Assembly: GCF_018687755.1 (NCBI RefSeq)
Contig: NZ_CP061305.1
Coordinates: 433,099 to 497,098 of the forward strand
From: Polynucleobacter sp. JS-Mosq-20-D10
GTDB lineage: Bacteria > Pseudomonadota > Gammaproteobacteria > Burkholderiales > Burkholderiaceae
DNA: 64,000 bases
Reading direction: 5' to 3'
Numbering within the stretch: the stretch's first letter is position 1; each line of letters opens with the position of its first letter. The position numbers and the translations under genes were made by a program. This document shows positions 25,874-34,600 of the stretch, piece by piece. The notes beneath the pieces were generated by a model that made no database searches, had not been told where the DNA came from, and saw nothing but the letters and a program-made list of their open reading frames with translations.

Positions 25874-25958
25874 GACTATTTTTTATATGCATATTCACTA
25901 ATCAATTGAGCCAAATTATCCGTTTGATAGTTAAGTAAATAATTTACAGGAGTACAAA

Positions 25959-28175
25959 ATGACTTTAGCAATCCGAATTGGCGCGAATACCACTAACTAT
26001 GATGACTTAGCTTCGGCCTGGGCTCAAGCAAAGGCTGTCGGTCAAAAGCTATCAATTACTGGTACCGGTGAGGAAATTAAAGATCAGCTAGATGAAATGG
26101 TGAACGTGGCCTTAACGGACGACGGCACCAAAATATCAGATCGAATTGGATCGATTAAGGCAACCAATGATCTTAATTTGTCTACTACCGATGTGACTAA
26201 TTACAAAGCTGCGTTGATAAAGCTGGGTACAAAAAGTATTGTTCTAGCCACTGCTACTTCCGCTAGTTCTGTTGCGAGTACTTTTAATGACCTGGATGCG
26301 GTCTACTCCAAAATCAAGTCCATCACTCTATCTGATGCAACTTCAGCAACGCCAACAATTAATGTGACTCAATTAACTGGGTCTAAGAACTTGGTTGGAT
26401 TAGAGACGCTTACTGGTAAGAAGTTCAATGTTGTTGGTGATGGCGCTGATATCAAAGCCAATATGAATGCCCTGCTTGCGAACGTATCTAGAATCGGTAC
26501 GATTACTGTTAATGCGGGCCAGACAGCTGAATTTACGGCTAAGCAACTTGCAGTGCTTGGCGATAAGCTCGCAAAAGCGGATGATGCTGCTTCGATTGTT
26601 CTCAATGATACAGCCGACAATGTTCTAGCTACTAGCTCCTTAGCGTTAATCAATAAACTTAACAACACCAACGTGAATGCGGATCCAAAGGTTGTTGCGC
26701 TATCTAGCGTAAACGGGGCCGGCACTATTATTACCGCTAACTATGGTGCATATAAGAGCTTTAATACTGGTGATAGAGTTGTTTATAAGGGCGCTGATGG
26801 ATCTGGTGGCGCAGCAAAAATTCTTGCAGGTACATCCTACTTTGCTAGAAAAATAAGCAATACTCAGGTTGAGCTTTACACAACTTATGCTGCTGCAGTA
26901 AAAACATCTTCCGTTGCTGGTCGCGTAGATGTGACTGGTGCCACCACTGGAGCAGGAAAATTAGAAAGTGCAGTTGGCGTTGCTCCAGTTAGAAATACGA
27001 CCTTAGATAATATTAAGGTGACTGAGGCTTCAGTAAACCAAGCTAAACGTTTGGTTGCACTAACTGAACAAAATGCAGCTGTTGTTAATCCAGGCGAGAA
27101 AAATAGACTGATGGCAAATATTGTCAGTTCCGTTGAGATTGCAGATATTGCAGCTAACTTAAATACTGGCTCGAGTACAAAAACTGTAGCCAGTGGAGAT
27201 TTGGCAGCTAATATCAAGCATGGTGCGGCTGCTGCTGATAAAGGCGACATCACAATAACTGCTCATGGTTTCGTAACTGGTGATACGGTTAAATATACTG
27301 TAGCTGAGGGCGGAACGGCATACACCGGATTGACTGCTGGAAACTCATACTATGTCGGTAAATTAGACAACAACAAGTTTGTTTTATATGACACTAGAGC
27401 TAAAGCATTGGCTGCTGACTTAAGTACTCAGGCGCTTGCATTTGGAAACGCTGGTGGTACTGGTGCTTACATAGCTTTGACAGCGGCTGGGACTCTTGCT
27501 CAAAGTTTTACTAAGAGTGACTTATCTAATGTAATGGGCTCTGTGAATGGATTTAGAGATAACACTGGAGCGGTAGGAAGAGTTACCATTAAAGGATCTG
27601 GAGCAATTACTTCCAGCACCTTGAGCGATATTACAACCAAGGTTAAAGCTGGTAATTCTGCCGCCATGTCTACCTACTCGGCTAAAGCGGTTGACATTCA
27701 GAATAACTTCCAAGCGCTGTATGAAAATCAGAGTGCAGCACTTGCAACAAGCTTTACTAAGTTGAGTGAAATTGTAGTTAATGACGGCACTTCAACTGGT
27801 AAAAAAGGCTTAACTCTCTCCGAGACTTACCTAACTTCACTAGATAGTATATTTGCGCGTGGTGTCGATCAGGGCGGAGCCGTTAAAAATAAGAACTATA
27901 CCTTTAACGTAACTGATGCAAGTTATGCTAATACAGCTACCCTCCAGACTAATGCTAACGTTGGTGCTTATCAAGTAACTGGTGCTACATTTAATGAAGT
28001 TACAAACGTTGCTAATAGTGCTACTAAGACCTTGGCCCTAGAGTTAGGTAGATCCAAGCTCAAGACAATGACAACAGTAGGCGTCACTGATGCTCAAAGA
28101 GTCTCAATCAATGAGCAGTTGTTTGCTATTGGTAGCAATCCTGATAGAGCAAAGTTGAAGATAACAGCAGCATAA
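25959..28175 (+). CDS. Large repeat protein 1 (738 aa), likely surface or secreted
   Basis: I do not recognise a named family. The Ala/Thr/Asn/Asp-rich protein has no Trp-rich or catalytic motif and no signal peptide. It starts MTLAIRIGANT, close to the other two repeat proteins. It carries short beta-type repeats (e.g. SIVLNDTADNVLATSSLALINKL) and two copies of a domain of about 80 residues, near residues 252-330 and 425-500. The shared pattern there is TGDxVxY...AGxSYY/FxxKxxNxxxxLY, as seen in large adhesin-type proteins. Cys is absent. Export by a type I or flagellar route is possible. A strong terminator follows directly. Confidence 0.6.
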   Translation: MTLAIRIGANTTNYDDLASAWAQAKAVGQKLSITGTGEEIKDQLDEMVNVALTDDGTKISDRIGSIKATNDLNLSTTDVTNYKAALIKLGTKSIVLATATSASSVASTFNDLDAVYSKIKSITLSDATSATPTINVTQLTGSKNLVGLETLTGKKFNVVGDGADIKANMNALLANVSRIGTITVNAGQTAEFTAKQLAVLGDKLAKADDAASIVLNDTADNVLATSSLALINKLNNTNVNADPKVVALSSVNGAGTIITANYGAYKSFNTGDRVVYKGADGSGGAAKILAGTSYFARKISNTQVELYTTYAAAVKTSSVAGRVDVTGATTGAGKLESAVGVAPVRNTTLDNIKVTEASVNQAKRLVALTEQNAAVVNPGEKNRLMANIVSSVEIADIAANLNTGSSTKTVASGDLAANIKHGAAAADKGDITITAHGFVTGDTVKYTVAEGGTAYTGLTAGNSYYVGKLDNNKFVLYDTRAKALAADLSTQALAFGNAGGTGAYIALTAAGTLAQSFTKSDLSNVMGSVNGFRDNTGAVGRVTIKGSGAITSSTLSDITTKVKAGNSAAMSTYSAKAVDIQNNFQALYENQSAALATSFTKLSEIVVNDGTSTGKKGLTLSETYLTSLDSIFARGVDQGGAVKNKNYTFNVTDASYANTATLQTNANVGAYQVTGATFNEVTNVANSATKTLALELGRSKLKTMTTVGVTDAQRVSINEQLFAIGSNPDRAKLKITAA

Positions 28176-28196
28176 GCAGGTTGTTTTATGAAATGT

Positions 28197-28230
28197 ACTC
28201 GTGATCTTTTGTAAGATCACGAGTTTTTTT
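28197..28230 (+). terminator. Rho-independent terminator of repeat gene 1
   Basis: ACTCGTGATCTT (28197-28208) and AAGATCACGAGT (28213-28224) form a perfect 12-bp stem with a TTGT loop. Seven T residues run to 28230. It lies 22 bp after the stop codon and is the clearest intrinsic terminator in the window. Confidence 0.92.
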
Positions 28231-28305
28231 CTTTGGATTTGATAATTTACTAATCATCAAAAAATTATTTTTAATGATGAAGGTGTTTGTTGGTTTTAGC
28301 TACAA

Positions 28306-28512
28306 CTAAGCCTTCAAATTGATATGTTGACCATGCTCACCTCGTAAGGTCGTATTTTGAGCGGAGTGTGAAGGGTTGATAGGCTTTATATCTGCCCCTT
28401 TAATCGACTCCATTTGCTCTTGGGCAGCACTTTTGGTGCGCATGTCATTTAATGATGAGTTAGGCGTGGCAAATTGTGATTGATAAGAGATCGAGGTATT
28501 AATGGCAGCCAT
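28306..28512 (-). CDS. Small protein of unknown function (68 aa)
   Basis: A reverse-strand frame with an ATG at 28512 preceded by GGAG at good spacing. A longer frame to 28584 lacks such a site. The product begins MAAINTSISYQSQFATP, is polar and Gln/Ser-rich, and ends QHINLKA. The next small gene on the same strand ends IHLKA, and both lie between the repeat-protein genes. I recognise no family; short length keeps confidence modest. Confidence 0.5.
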   Translation of the reverse strand: MAAINTSISYQSQFATPNSSLNDMRTKSAAQEQMESIKGADIKPINPSHSAQNTTLRGEHGQHINLKA

Positions 28513-28636
28513 ATTGATTCTCCAAAATCGATATAAAAATATATCAGGAACAACTTTACACTGAACTTCAATAGCATTCACCAACTTAATAGCTAGCGAG
28601 TTACACCAGACTAATCATAGTCAGTGCTAAGTTATT

Positions 28637-28837
28637 CTAGGCTTTTAAATGAATAGAGCCAGCCGCAAGCTGCTTTGTTGCCTTAATGGTCATTTCGGTT
28701 GTGGTCTGAATCTTGTTGGATGCTACCTGGCCGCTGGCAATAGTGTCAGGGTCTGTGGCTGGGGTTTTAATACCGACTAATGATTTGGGCACCAAAAGTG
28801 GTGGTTGCGGAAATGCAGTCTTGTTAACACTAGACAA
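28637..28837 (-). CDS. Small protein of unknown function (66 aa)
   Basis: The frame begins with TTG preceded by AGAAAGG at good spacing. The product is Thr/Lys/Pro-rich (TPATDPDTIASGQVASNKIQ), with a helical C-terminal half (KIQTTTEMTIKATKQLAAG) ending in IHLKA. It lies 124 bp upstream of the other small reverse gene and could be co-transcribed with it. The helical tail is loosely like those of axial flagellar proteins, but I do not assign it. Confidence 0.45.
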   Translation of the reverse strand: MSSVNKTAFPQPPLLVPKSLVGIKTPATDPDTIASGQVASNKIQTTTEMTIKATKQLAAGSIHLKA

Positions 28838-29017
28838 GATAAACCTTTCTGTAGACCTGTGGAAATCAGCGCGAAAATCCTTCTTTCATCGCCCCTCAAA
28901 CATAGCATGTTCAGTATAGGCTTTAATTTTTTTTAAAGGGTTTAGGGATATTTTTGCGTACTGAAAGCCCAATAAAGTGCATTTAGAGTGGTGAAATGAG
29001 GTTCTATAACTATATAT

Positions 29018-29030
29018 ACATATTATATAT
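29018..29030 (+). promoter_or_regulatory. Shared AT element upstream of repeat gene 2
   Basis: A second exact copy of ACATATTATATAT, 91 bp before the 711-aa gene, embedded in a longer TA-rich tract (29010-29045). Confidence 0.35.
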
Positions 29031-29051
29031 ATTTAATATATATTTATCACC

Positions 29052-29079
29052 TAATCGCTTATCTTTTTAGAGCCGTACA
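29052..29079 (+). promoter_or_regulatory. Candidate sigma-28 promoter, TAAT-N16-GCCGTACA
   Basis: TAAT at 29052-29055 and GCCGTACA at 29072-29079 fit the N16 pattern seen at three other sites. The -10 lies 42 bp before the ATG at 29122, a sensible leader length. The inverted repeat CCATCA-A-TGATGG at 29094-29106 sits in the leader just before the ribosome-binding region. Confidence 0.4.
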
Positions 29080-29121
29080 AGTAATGTACACATCCATCAA
29101 TGATGGGGATAGAGAGAAAAA

Positions 29122-31257
29122 ATGGCCTTATCAATACAAATACGCGGGGCAGGAACTGCTTACACATCAGTAGCAGCCGCAAAAACTGCTGACGATCTTG
29201 CAAAGGCCGCCAATCCAAGTAGCGCTGGTGGATGGACAGTCACTGCTGCTACAAAAGATGATTTGACTTCTGGCGTGCTTACTGATCTTGCAACCAATCG
29301 ATCTAGCATTGGTTCTATAGCAGTTAATGGCGCCAATAAGCTGGTATTAACTGGTGACCAGGTTAAAGCATATAAAGATGTCGTTCTTAAGCTATCGGAT
29401 GCATCATTAGTTGTTACAGATACCGGTGCCGAACTAGGTAGTGAAAATTATTCAAGTTTAGATGCCGTTTATACAAAGATTTTTTCAATTAATGTAACTG
29501 GTAATGCAAATGTACCAATTGAATATCGTGATTACCAAGCTAGCAGTCATGAACAAGCATTAGAAACTTTGATAGATGCTGGTAGCACTGGTGGAATGGC
29601 GATTGCTAATTTTTCAGGAAATAGTACTGCGCTAACTGCATTGTTAGGTGATGCAGATGTTAAGACTATAACTATGAAAGATGGTATTGCTAACCTCACT
29701 GCAAATAAGGCAGCAATTCTTTTAGCTGGCAATGCCAGTCAGATTGCTACTGGTTCAGTAAAAGTTTATGACACTTTGGCTAACATTAATACTGACGCTG
29801 CTAAAACTCTGATTACAGATCTTGGTACCAAAGTATCTGCAGTGGTGATAAAAATATCTGCAGCTGATATTACTGCCGCCAATGTTTTAACAACCAAAGC
29901 AGCGTTTGATGCTCTGCCAGATGCCATTAAAGCGAAATCAAGTATTGAGATTACCGGTAGTGCAGCATATATCGTCAAAAATGCTGCTGATATTACTTCC
30001 TTAGGTGATAGAGTTTCTTCTATTGAAGGAACCGGGGCATCAATTGCGAATTTAAGTGCATTAAGCTCCCTTAGAAGTAAGTTCACCTCTATTAGCATCA
30101 CCGATACGGCTGCCAACATAGCAAAAAATACGGCTTTAGCAGATGCAGTCACAAGCTGGACATCAGCAAAGATATCGGGAATCAAAATATCGGCCGTACC
30201 ATCATCCGCAGATTTAACAAAAATTCGGACAGCAGCAGGTAGTATCGCTATCTCAGTTTCAGATACTTCGGCAAATATTAATAAAGATCTGGCCTTGACA
30301 AATTCGGTGATTGGCGCAAATAGTAGCAATTTAGCTTCTATTGATGTCAAAGATGGCACCGTGCTGAAAAAAGCAGTTATGAAAATGTCTAACGATCAGT
30401 ACAATTCATTAAAAGATAAATTAACTGGTCAGAATACTTTTAATCTCAGTGCGGTTGCGTATATCGACTCAGCAGCACTTGATAGCAACGCTAGTGTCGT
30501 GAACTATAGCGTCAAGGATGCCTATTCAAGTATATCGGCCAATCTATCTACTTTGTTAGCTAGGTCAAAGGTACTTAGCGTAGCAGTCGCAAATGCAACG
30601 GTCGCTAACATGACCACAATCAATACTGCGTATGCCGCTTTGTCTGCTGCAGATAAATTAAAATTTAAATCTGTATCCGTTACAGATACTTCTGCAAACT
30701 TATTAAGTACTACTGCAAACATAGTCAATTTAAAAACTCTTAGCGCCAATAAATTGGTTACGAGCATCAATGCAACAGATGCTGCTATCGATAAAATAAC
30801 ATCCCTAACAGCAGTGTCAAAAGTAGCTGACATCAAAGTGCTTGATACAGATGAAAATTTTAGACTTGCATCTAATGCGAAATTGATTGCAGATAAAAAA
30901 GTAACCGGTTTCTCTTTAACAGGAGTAGTTAAAGCAAGACTGACTGGCGGTACAAATCTGTTACCAGACTATTTAGGCAACTCTAAGATCACCTCAATAA
31001 GCGTGTCTGACGACGCAACAAACATCAAAGGCTCAAGCAATAGGACTATTATGAATAATGCCAAAATATCTAGCATTACTGCTAACTCAACATTAATTGC
31101 CGACATTGCCGAACTGAGTGCAACAACAGGCAACGATGCTTACCTGAATCCAGTTTCGATTAATGTGTCTGATTCATGGGCAAATATTAAGACTTGGGTC
31201 ACCGCTCAAGCTACAGATAATGCTAAAGTTAAATCACTTAATATTGTTCGTCCGTAA
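29122..31257 (+). CDS. Large repeat protein 2 (711 aa), likely surface or secreted
   Basis: Opening MALSIQIRGAG is like repeat protein 1 and there is no signal peptide. The body is built of short repeats with the motif I-x-V-[TS]-D-[TS]-x-A-N-[IL], for example SISITDTAANIAKN, IAISVSDTSANINKD, VSVTDTSANLLST, ISVSDDATNIKG and INVSDSWANIKTW, spaced roughly 60-90 residues apart. The alternation of beta-strand motif and helix suggests a solenoid. Cys is absent. I know similar repeats from large uncharacterised surface proteins but cannot name a family. The likely role is adhesion or a cell-surface layer, by inference. Confidence 0.6.
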   Translation: MALSIQIRGAGTAYTSVAAAKTADDLAKAANPSSAGGWTVTAATKDDLTSGVLTDLATNRSSIGSIAVNGANKLVLTGDQVKAYKDVVLKLSDASLVVTDTGAELGSENYSSLDAVYTKIFSINVTGNANVPIEYRDYQASSHEQALETLIDAGSTGGMAIANFSGNSTALTALLGDADVKTITMKDGIANLTANKAAILLAGNASQIATGSVKVYDTLANINTDAAKTLITDLGTKVSAVVIKISAADITAANVLTTKAAFDALPDAIKAKSSIEITGSAAYIVKNAADITSLGDRVSSIEGTGASIANLSALSSLRSKFTSISITDTAANIAKNTALADAVTSWTSAKISGIKISAVPSSADLTKIRTAAGSIAISVSDTSANINKDLALTNSVIGANSSNLASIDVKDGTVLKKAVMKMSNDQYNSLKDKLTGQNTFNLSAVAYIDSAALDSNASVVNYSVKDAYSSISANLSTLLARSKVLSVAVANATVANMTTINTAYAALSAADKLKFKSVSVTDTSANLLSTTANIVNLKTLSANKLVTSINATDAAIDKITSLTAVSKVADIKVLDTDENFRLASNAKLIADKKVTGFSLTGVVKARLTGGTNLLPDYLGNSKITSISVSDDATNIKGSSNRTIMNNAKISSITANSTLIADIAELSATTGNDAYLNPVSINVSDSWANIKTWVTAQATDNAKVKSLNIVRP

Positions 31258-31689
31258 CCAGGAATAAAAGAGAAAATTTCTCTGGAAATAATTTCGAATT
31301 AATCTGCTTTGTTTTTTGATCCTCAATCCTATTTTATTGAGGACTCATGGCTAGTTAGGGTCTGTTGACTTTGCCAAAGCTGGGTTATCGAACTGATGAC
31401 TAGCGGGTCGATGAGTTATTTCACATTGCTCTAATCGATCCATAGCGCAAAGCACAAAAAAAGATCAGAGTGCTGGAAAGGTTCTTTTATAGATCCTTCA
31501 TGATTTGCCTATTTTTGCTTAGGCAAGGCTAGTTTGGGGCTAAGTGCCCAGTAGACCTTCGCTTTAGTCGTAATGGGCAAAAATCCCCTTTTTCATATCA
31601 AATTTAGCGTTTTAACTCATTTAAGGGGGTAAATAAAACCCTCAATTTAGCCGTTATAAGCCTAATAGAACTCATATTTTAGGCATACA
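31258..31689. other. Intergenic region before repeat gene 3
   Basis: This 432-bp stretch shows no convincing gene. It contains a stem-loop CCTCAAT/ATTGAGG (31321-31342), a second TTGCCTA/TAGGCAA (31505-31526), both without U-tracts, and the sigma-28-like site at 31630-31657. Confidence 0.55.
31630..31657 (+). promoter_or_regulatory. Candidate sigma-28 promoter, TAAA-N16-GCCGTTAT
   Basis: TAAA at 31630-31633 and GCCGTTAT at 31650-31657 lie 32 bp before the GTG start of the 1324-aa gene. Both half-sites and the N16 spacing agree with the sites upstream of the other two repeat genes. Confidence 0.5.
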
Positions 31690-34600
31690 GTGACTTTATC
31701 AATAACTTCGAATGGAGTTAATTTATGGGATAGCAGTCACATCTCCAAGCGAACGTCGCGGGAGATTGGGCTGCTGACTACCCAGGAGGCAGCTTTAATC
31801 AGCCCAACGCAAATGGCTGCGTTAAAGGCTATCCAAATTCGTGCCTTTACACCCGCTGCCATTAATGCTGTCACCGCAAGTGCCTTTGCTGCTATTAATC
31901 CTTATTCACTGCAAGGCCTAAAGAACGATCAATTGACTGGTTTGATTGATACCAATACTGCGGCTTTAACAGCTTCTCAAGTATCTAAATTAAACTCTGC
32001 GCAAATTAGCAAATTGCCTGCAGCAGATATTGATAAGTTAAGCACGAGCGCAATTGCGAGTATTACTAGATCAGCTATAACTGGATTGACCACCGATCAA
32101 TTGGCGGGCTTGTCTCTTGCGAAAGCTGGAGCCTTAAGCGCTAGCCAAGTATCCGCCATGAACGCAACTCAAATTGGCGCGCTAGACAATATTAATGGAC
32201 TTACTACAGCTGCCATGGCGGCCATTTCAACCACTGCTACTCGTGGCTTAAAAGCCTCACAAATGAGTACCTTATCCGTTGCGAACGCTGGGGCTCTGAC
32301 CAGTAATCAAGTAGCCCAACTCAATTCGACCCAAATTGCTGCGCTCAATAACAATGCACTAAATGCATTTAATGCAACTGACTTTGCAGCCATTCAAACG
32401 AAAGCGATATCTGGTCTTAGCGCGACGCAGGCGCCCACAATATCGGGCGCCAATCTAGCTGCGCTTTCTTATAAACAAATTAATGTTTTAACTAATGAGA
32501 GTATTAATGCCTTAGCACCAGCTGCTTTTGCGATGATTGCTCCAAACGCCATGCTGGGTTTTAAGAGTGCTCAGTTGGCCGCTTTGGTGGATACCAATGC
32601 TGCAGCCTTGACAGCTGCCCAGGTGGCTAAATTAAACTCTGCGCAAATTAGTAAATTGCCAGTAGCGGATATCAATGCGCTAACTCCACAGGCTATGGCT
32701 GCCATTACTAAATCTGCCATTAAGGGATTGACCGCGACGCAATTGGCGGGTTTGTCTGCTGCTCAAGCGGGAAACTTAACGGCGGAGCAAGTGGGGCAGC
32801 TCAACGCGATCCAAATTGCTGCCATTTCCAACACCGCACTCAACCCTGCTTTAAACGGGCTTACTACGGCGGCAATGGGAGCCATTTCAACAACAGCGAT
32901 CCGCGGCTTAACAGTCACCCAGCTGACCACCTTATCCACTGCTAAAGCTGGAGCCTTGACCGGTGATCAAGTAGCTCAGTTAGGCTCAGCCCAAATTGGC
33001 GCCTTAACTAGTGATGCCTTAAATGCTCTGGGATTAGATGCAATGGCGTCCATCAGCTTGGGTGCAATAGCTGCCATGCCCGCTGCTCAAGCAACTGGTT
33101 TATCTGCCACGAATATCGCTGCGCTCTCCTCCAAGCAGATTAATGCTTTTACTAATGCCAATATCAATCTATTAACGCCCGCTACCTTCGCTGCTATTTC
33201 TCCTGGCGCAGTGCAAGGTTTTAATACTAGTCAACTGACTAATTTATCGACCGCTAATGCTGAAGCCTTTACGGCTGACCAAGTGGCGCAATTCAACTCA
33301 ACCCAAATTGGCGCCCTAAACACCCTTGCCTTAAATAAATTAAGTACAGGAGCTCAAGGAGCAATGGCTGCGATTACACCAGCGGCTATTCATGGTTTGA
33401 GTACCGCGCAAATGACTGCCTTATCAAATGCCAATGCTGGTGCCTTCACTGCGGAACAAGTGGCTCAGCTCAACTCAACTCAAGTAGCAGCATTACAACC
33501 TAGCGCTTTGAGTGCTCTTACTCCAGCGGCAATTGCGTCCCTGAGCTTAAGCGCCATAAAACACCTGACATCTAATCAAGCAGCTGGTTTATCGGCTACA
33601 AATACAGCCGCGCTTTCTTATAAACAAATTAGTGCTTTTACTAGCGCTAATATGAATGCATTAACAACGGCGGCCTTTGCTGCTATCGATCCAAACGCAA
33701 TACAAGGTTTTAATACCGCTCAATTGACTGGTTTGATTGATACCAATACTGCGGTCTTCACGAATGACCAAATTGCTAAATTCAACTATGTGCAAATTAG
33801 TAAATTGCAGGTATCAGATATTAATTCGCTGAGCACGGGCGCGATTGCTCAAATTGGGACAGCAGCAATTAAGGGATTGACCACCACTCAATTGGCCGGT
33901 TTGCTTAGTACTAAAGCTGCTGCCTTTACGGCTGATCAAGTAGCTCAATTGAGCTCGACCCAAATTCGCGCCTTAAGCAATACTGCACTGAACCCCGCAT
34001 TAAATGCCTTAACGACAACAGCCTTCGCTGCAATCACTCCTAGCGCAGCGCAAGGTTTCACTAGCAGCCAACTGTCTTATTTATCAGACGCTAAGGCTGA
34101 GGTCTTCACGGCTGACCAAGTGGCTGCCTTGAACTCGACCCAGATTGGCGCCTTAAGTACAAGCGCTTTTAATAAATTGAGTCTAGAGGCGATCGCCGCC
34201 ATTTCAACGGCAGCTATTCGCGGCTTGACAGTCCCCCAAATGACCGCTTTGTCAGATACGAATGCTGCGGCCTTAACGGCTGACCAAGTAGCCGCATTGA
34301 ACTCGACCCAAATTGGCGCTTTATCTAGTACGGCCTTAAATTCTTTTAGCACAGAAGCAATGGCAGCGATTTCAACATCGGCAATTTCGGGCTTAGATGG
34401 TCAATTGACTACTTTATCCACCACGAATGCTGGGGCCTTAATGCCTGCCCAAGTGGCTCGCTTGAGCTCATCTCAAATTGGCAAATTATCGAGCAATGCC
34501 TTAAACGCTTTGAGCACAGAAGCGATGGCAGCTATTGCGCCATCCGCAATCTCTGGTTTAGATAACCAACTGACTACTTTATCGATCGCTAATGCGGAAG

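Larger units (their letters stand above)
25631..25958. other. Divergent AT-rich promoter region
   Basis: This 328-bp region separates the winged-helix gene and the 738-aa repeat protein gene. It contains the sigma-28-like site at 25714-25741, an AT element at 25861-25873 shared with the next repeat gene, and a good ribosome-binding site (AGGAG) ending 9 bp before the ATG at 25959. I see no gene in it. Confidence 0.6.

Noticed and set aside
29766..30359. Long antisense open frame (197 aa) inside repeat gene 2
   Set aside because: It is the reverse complement of a low-complexity repeat gene; the hydrophobic product mirrors the codon bias and has no own promoter or ribosome-binding site.
31258..31689. 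Degraded insertion sequence
   Set aside because: I looked for terminal inverted repeats, target duplications and transposase fragments and found only small stem-loops.
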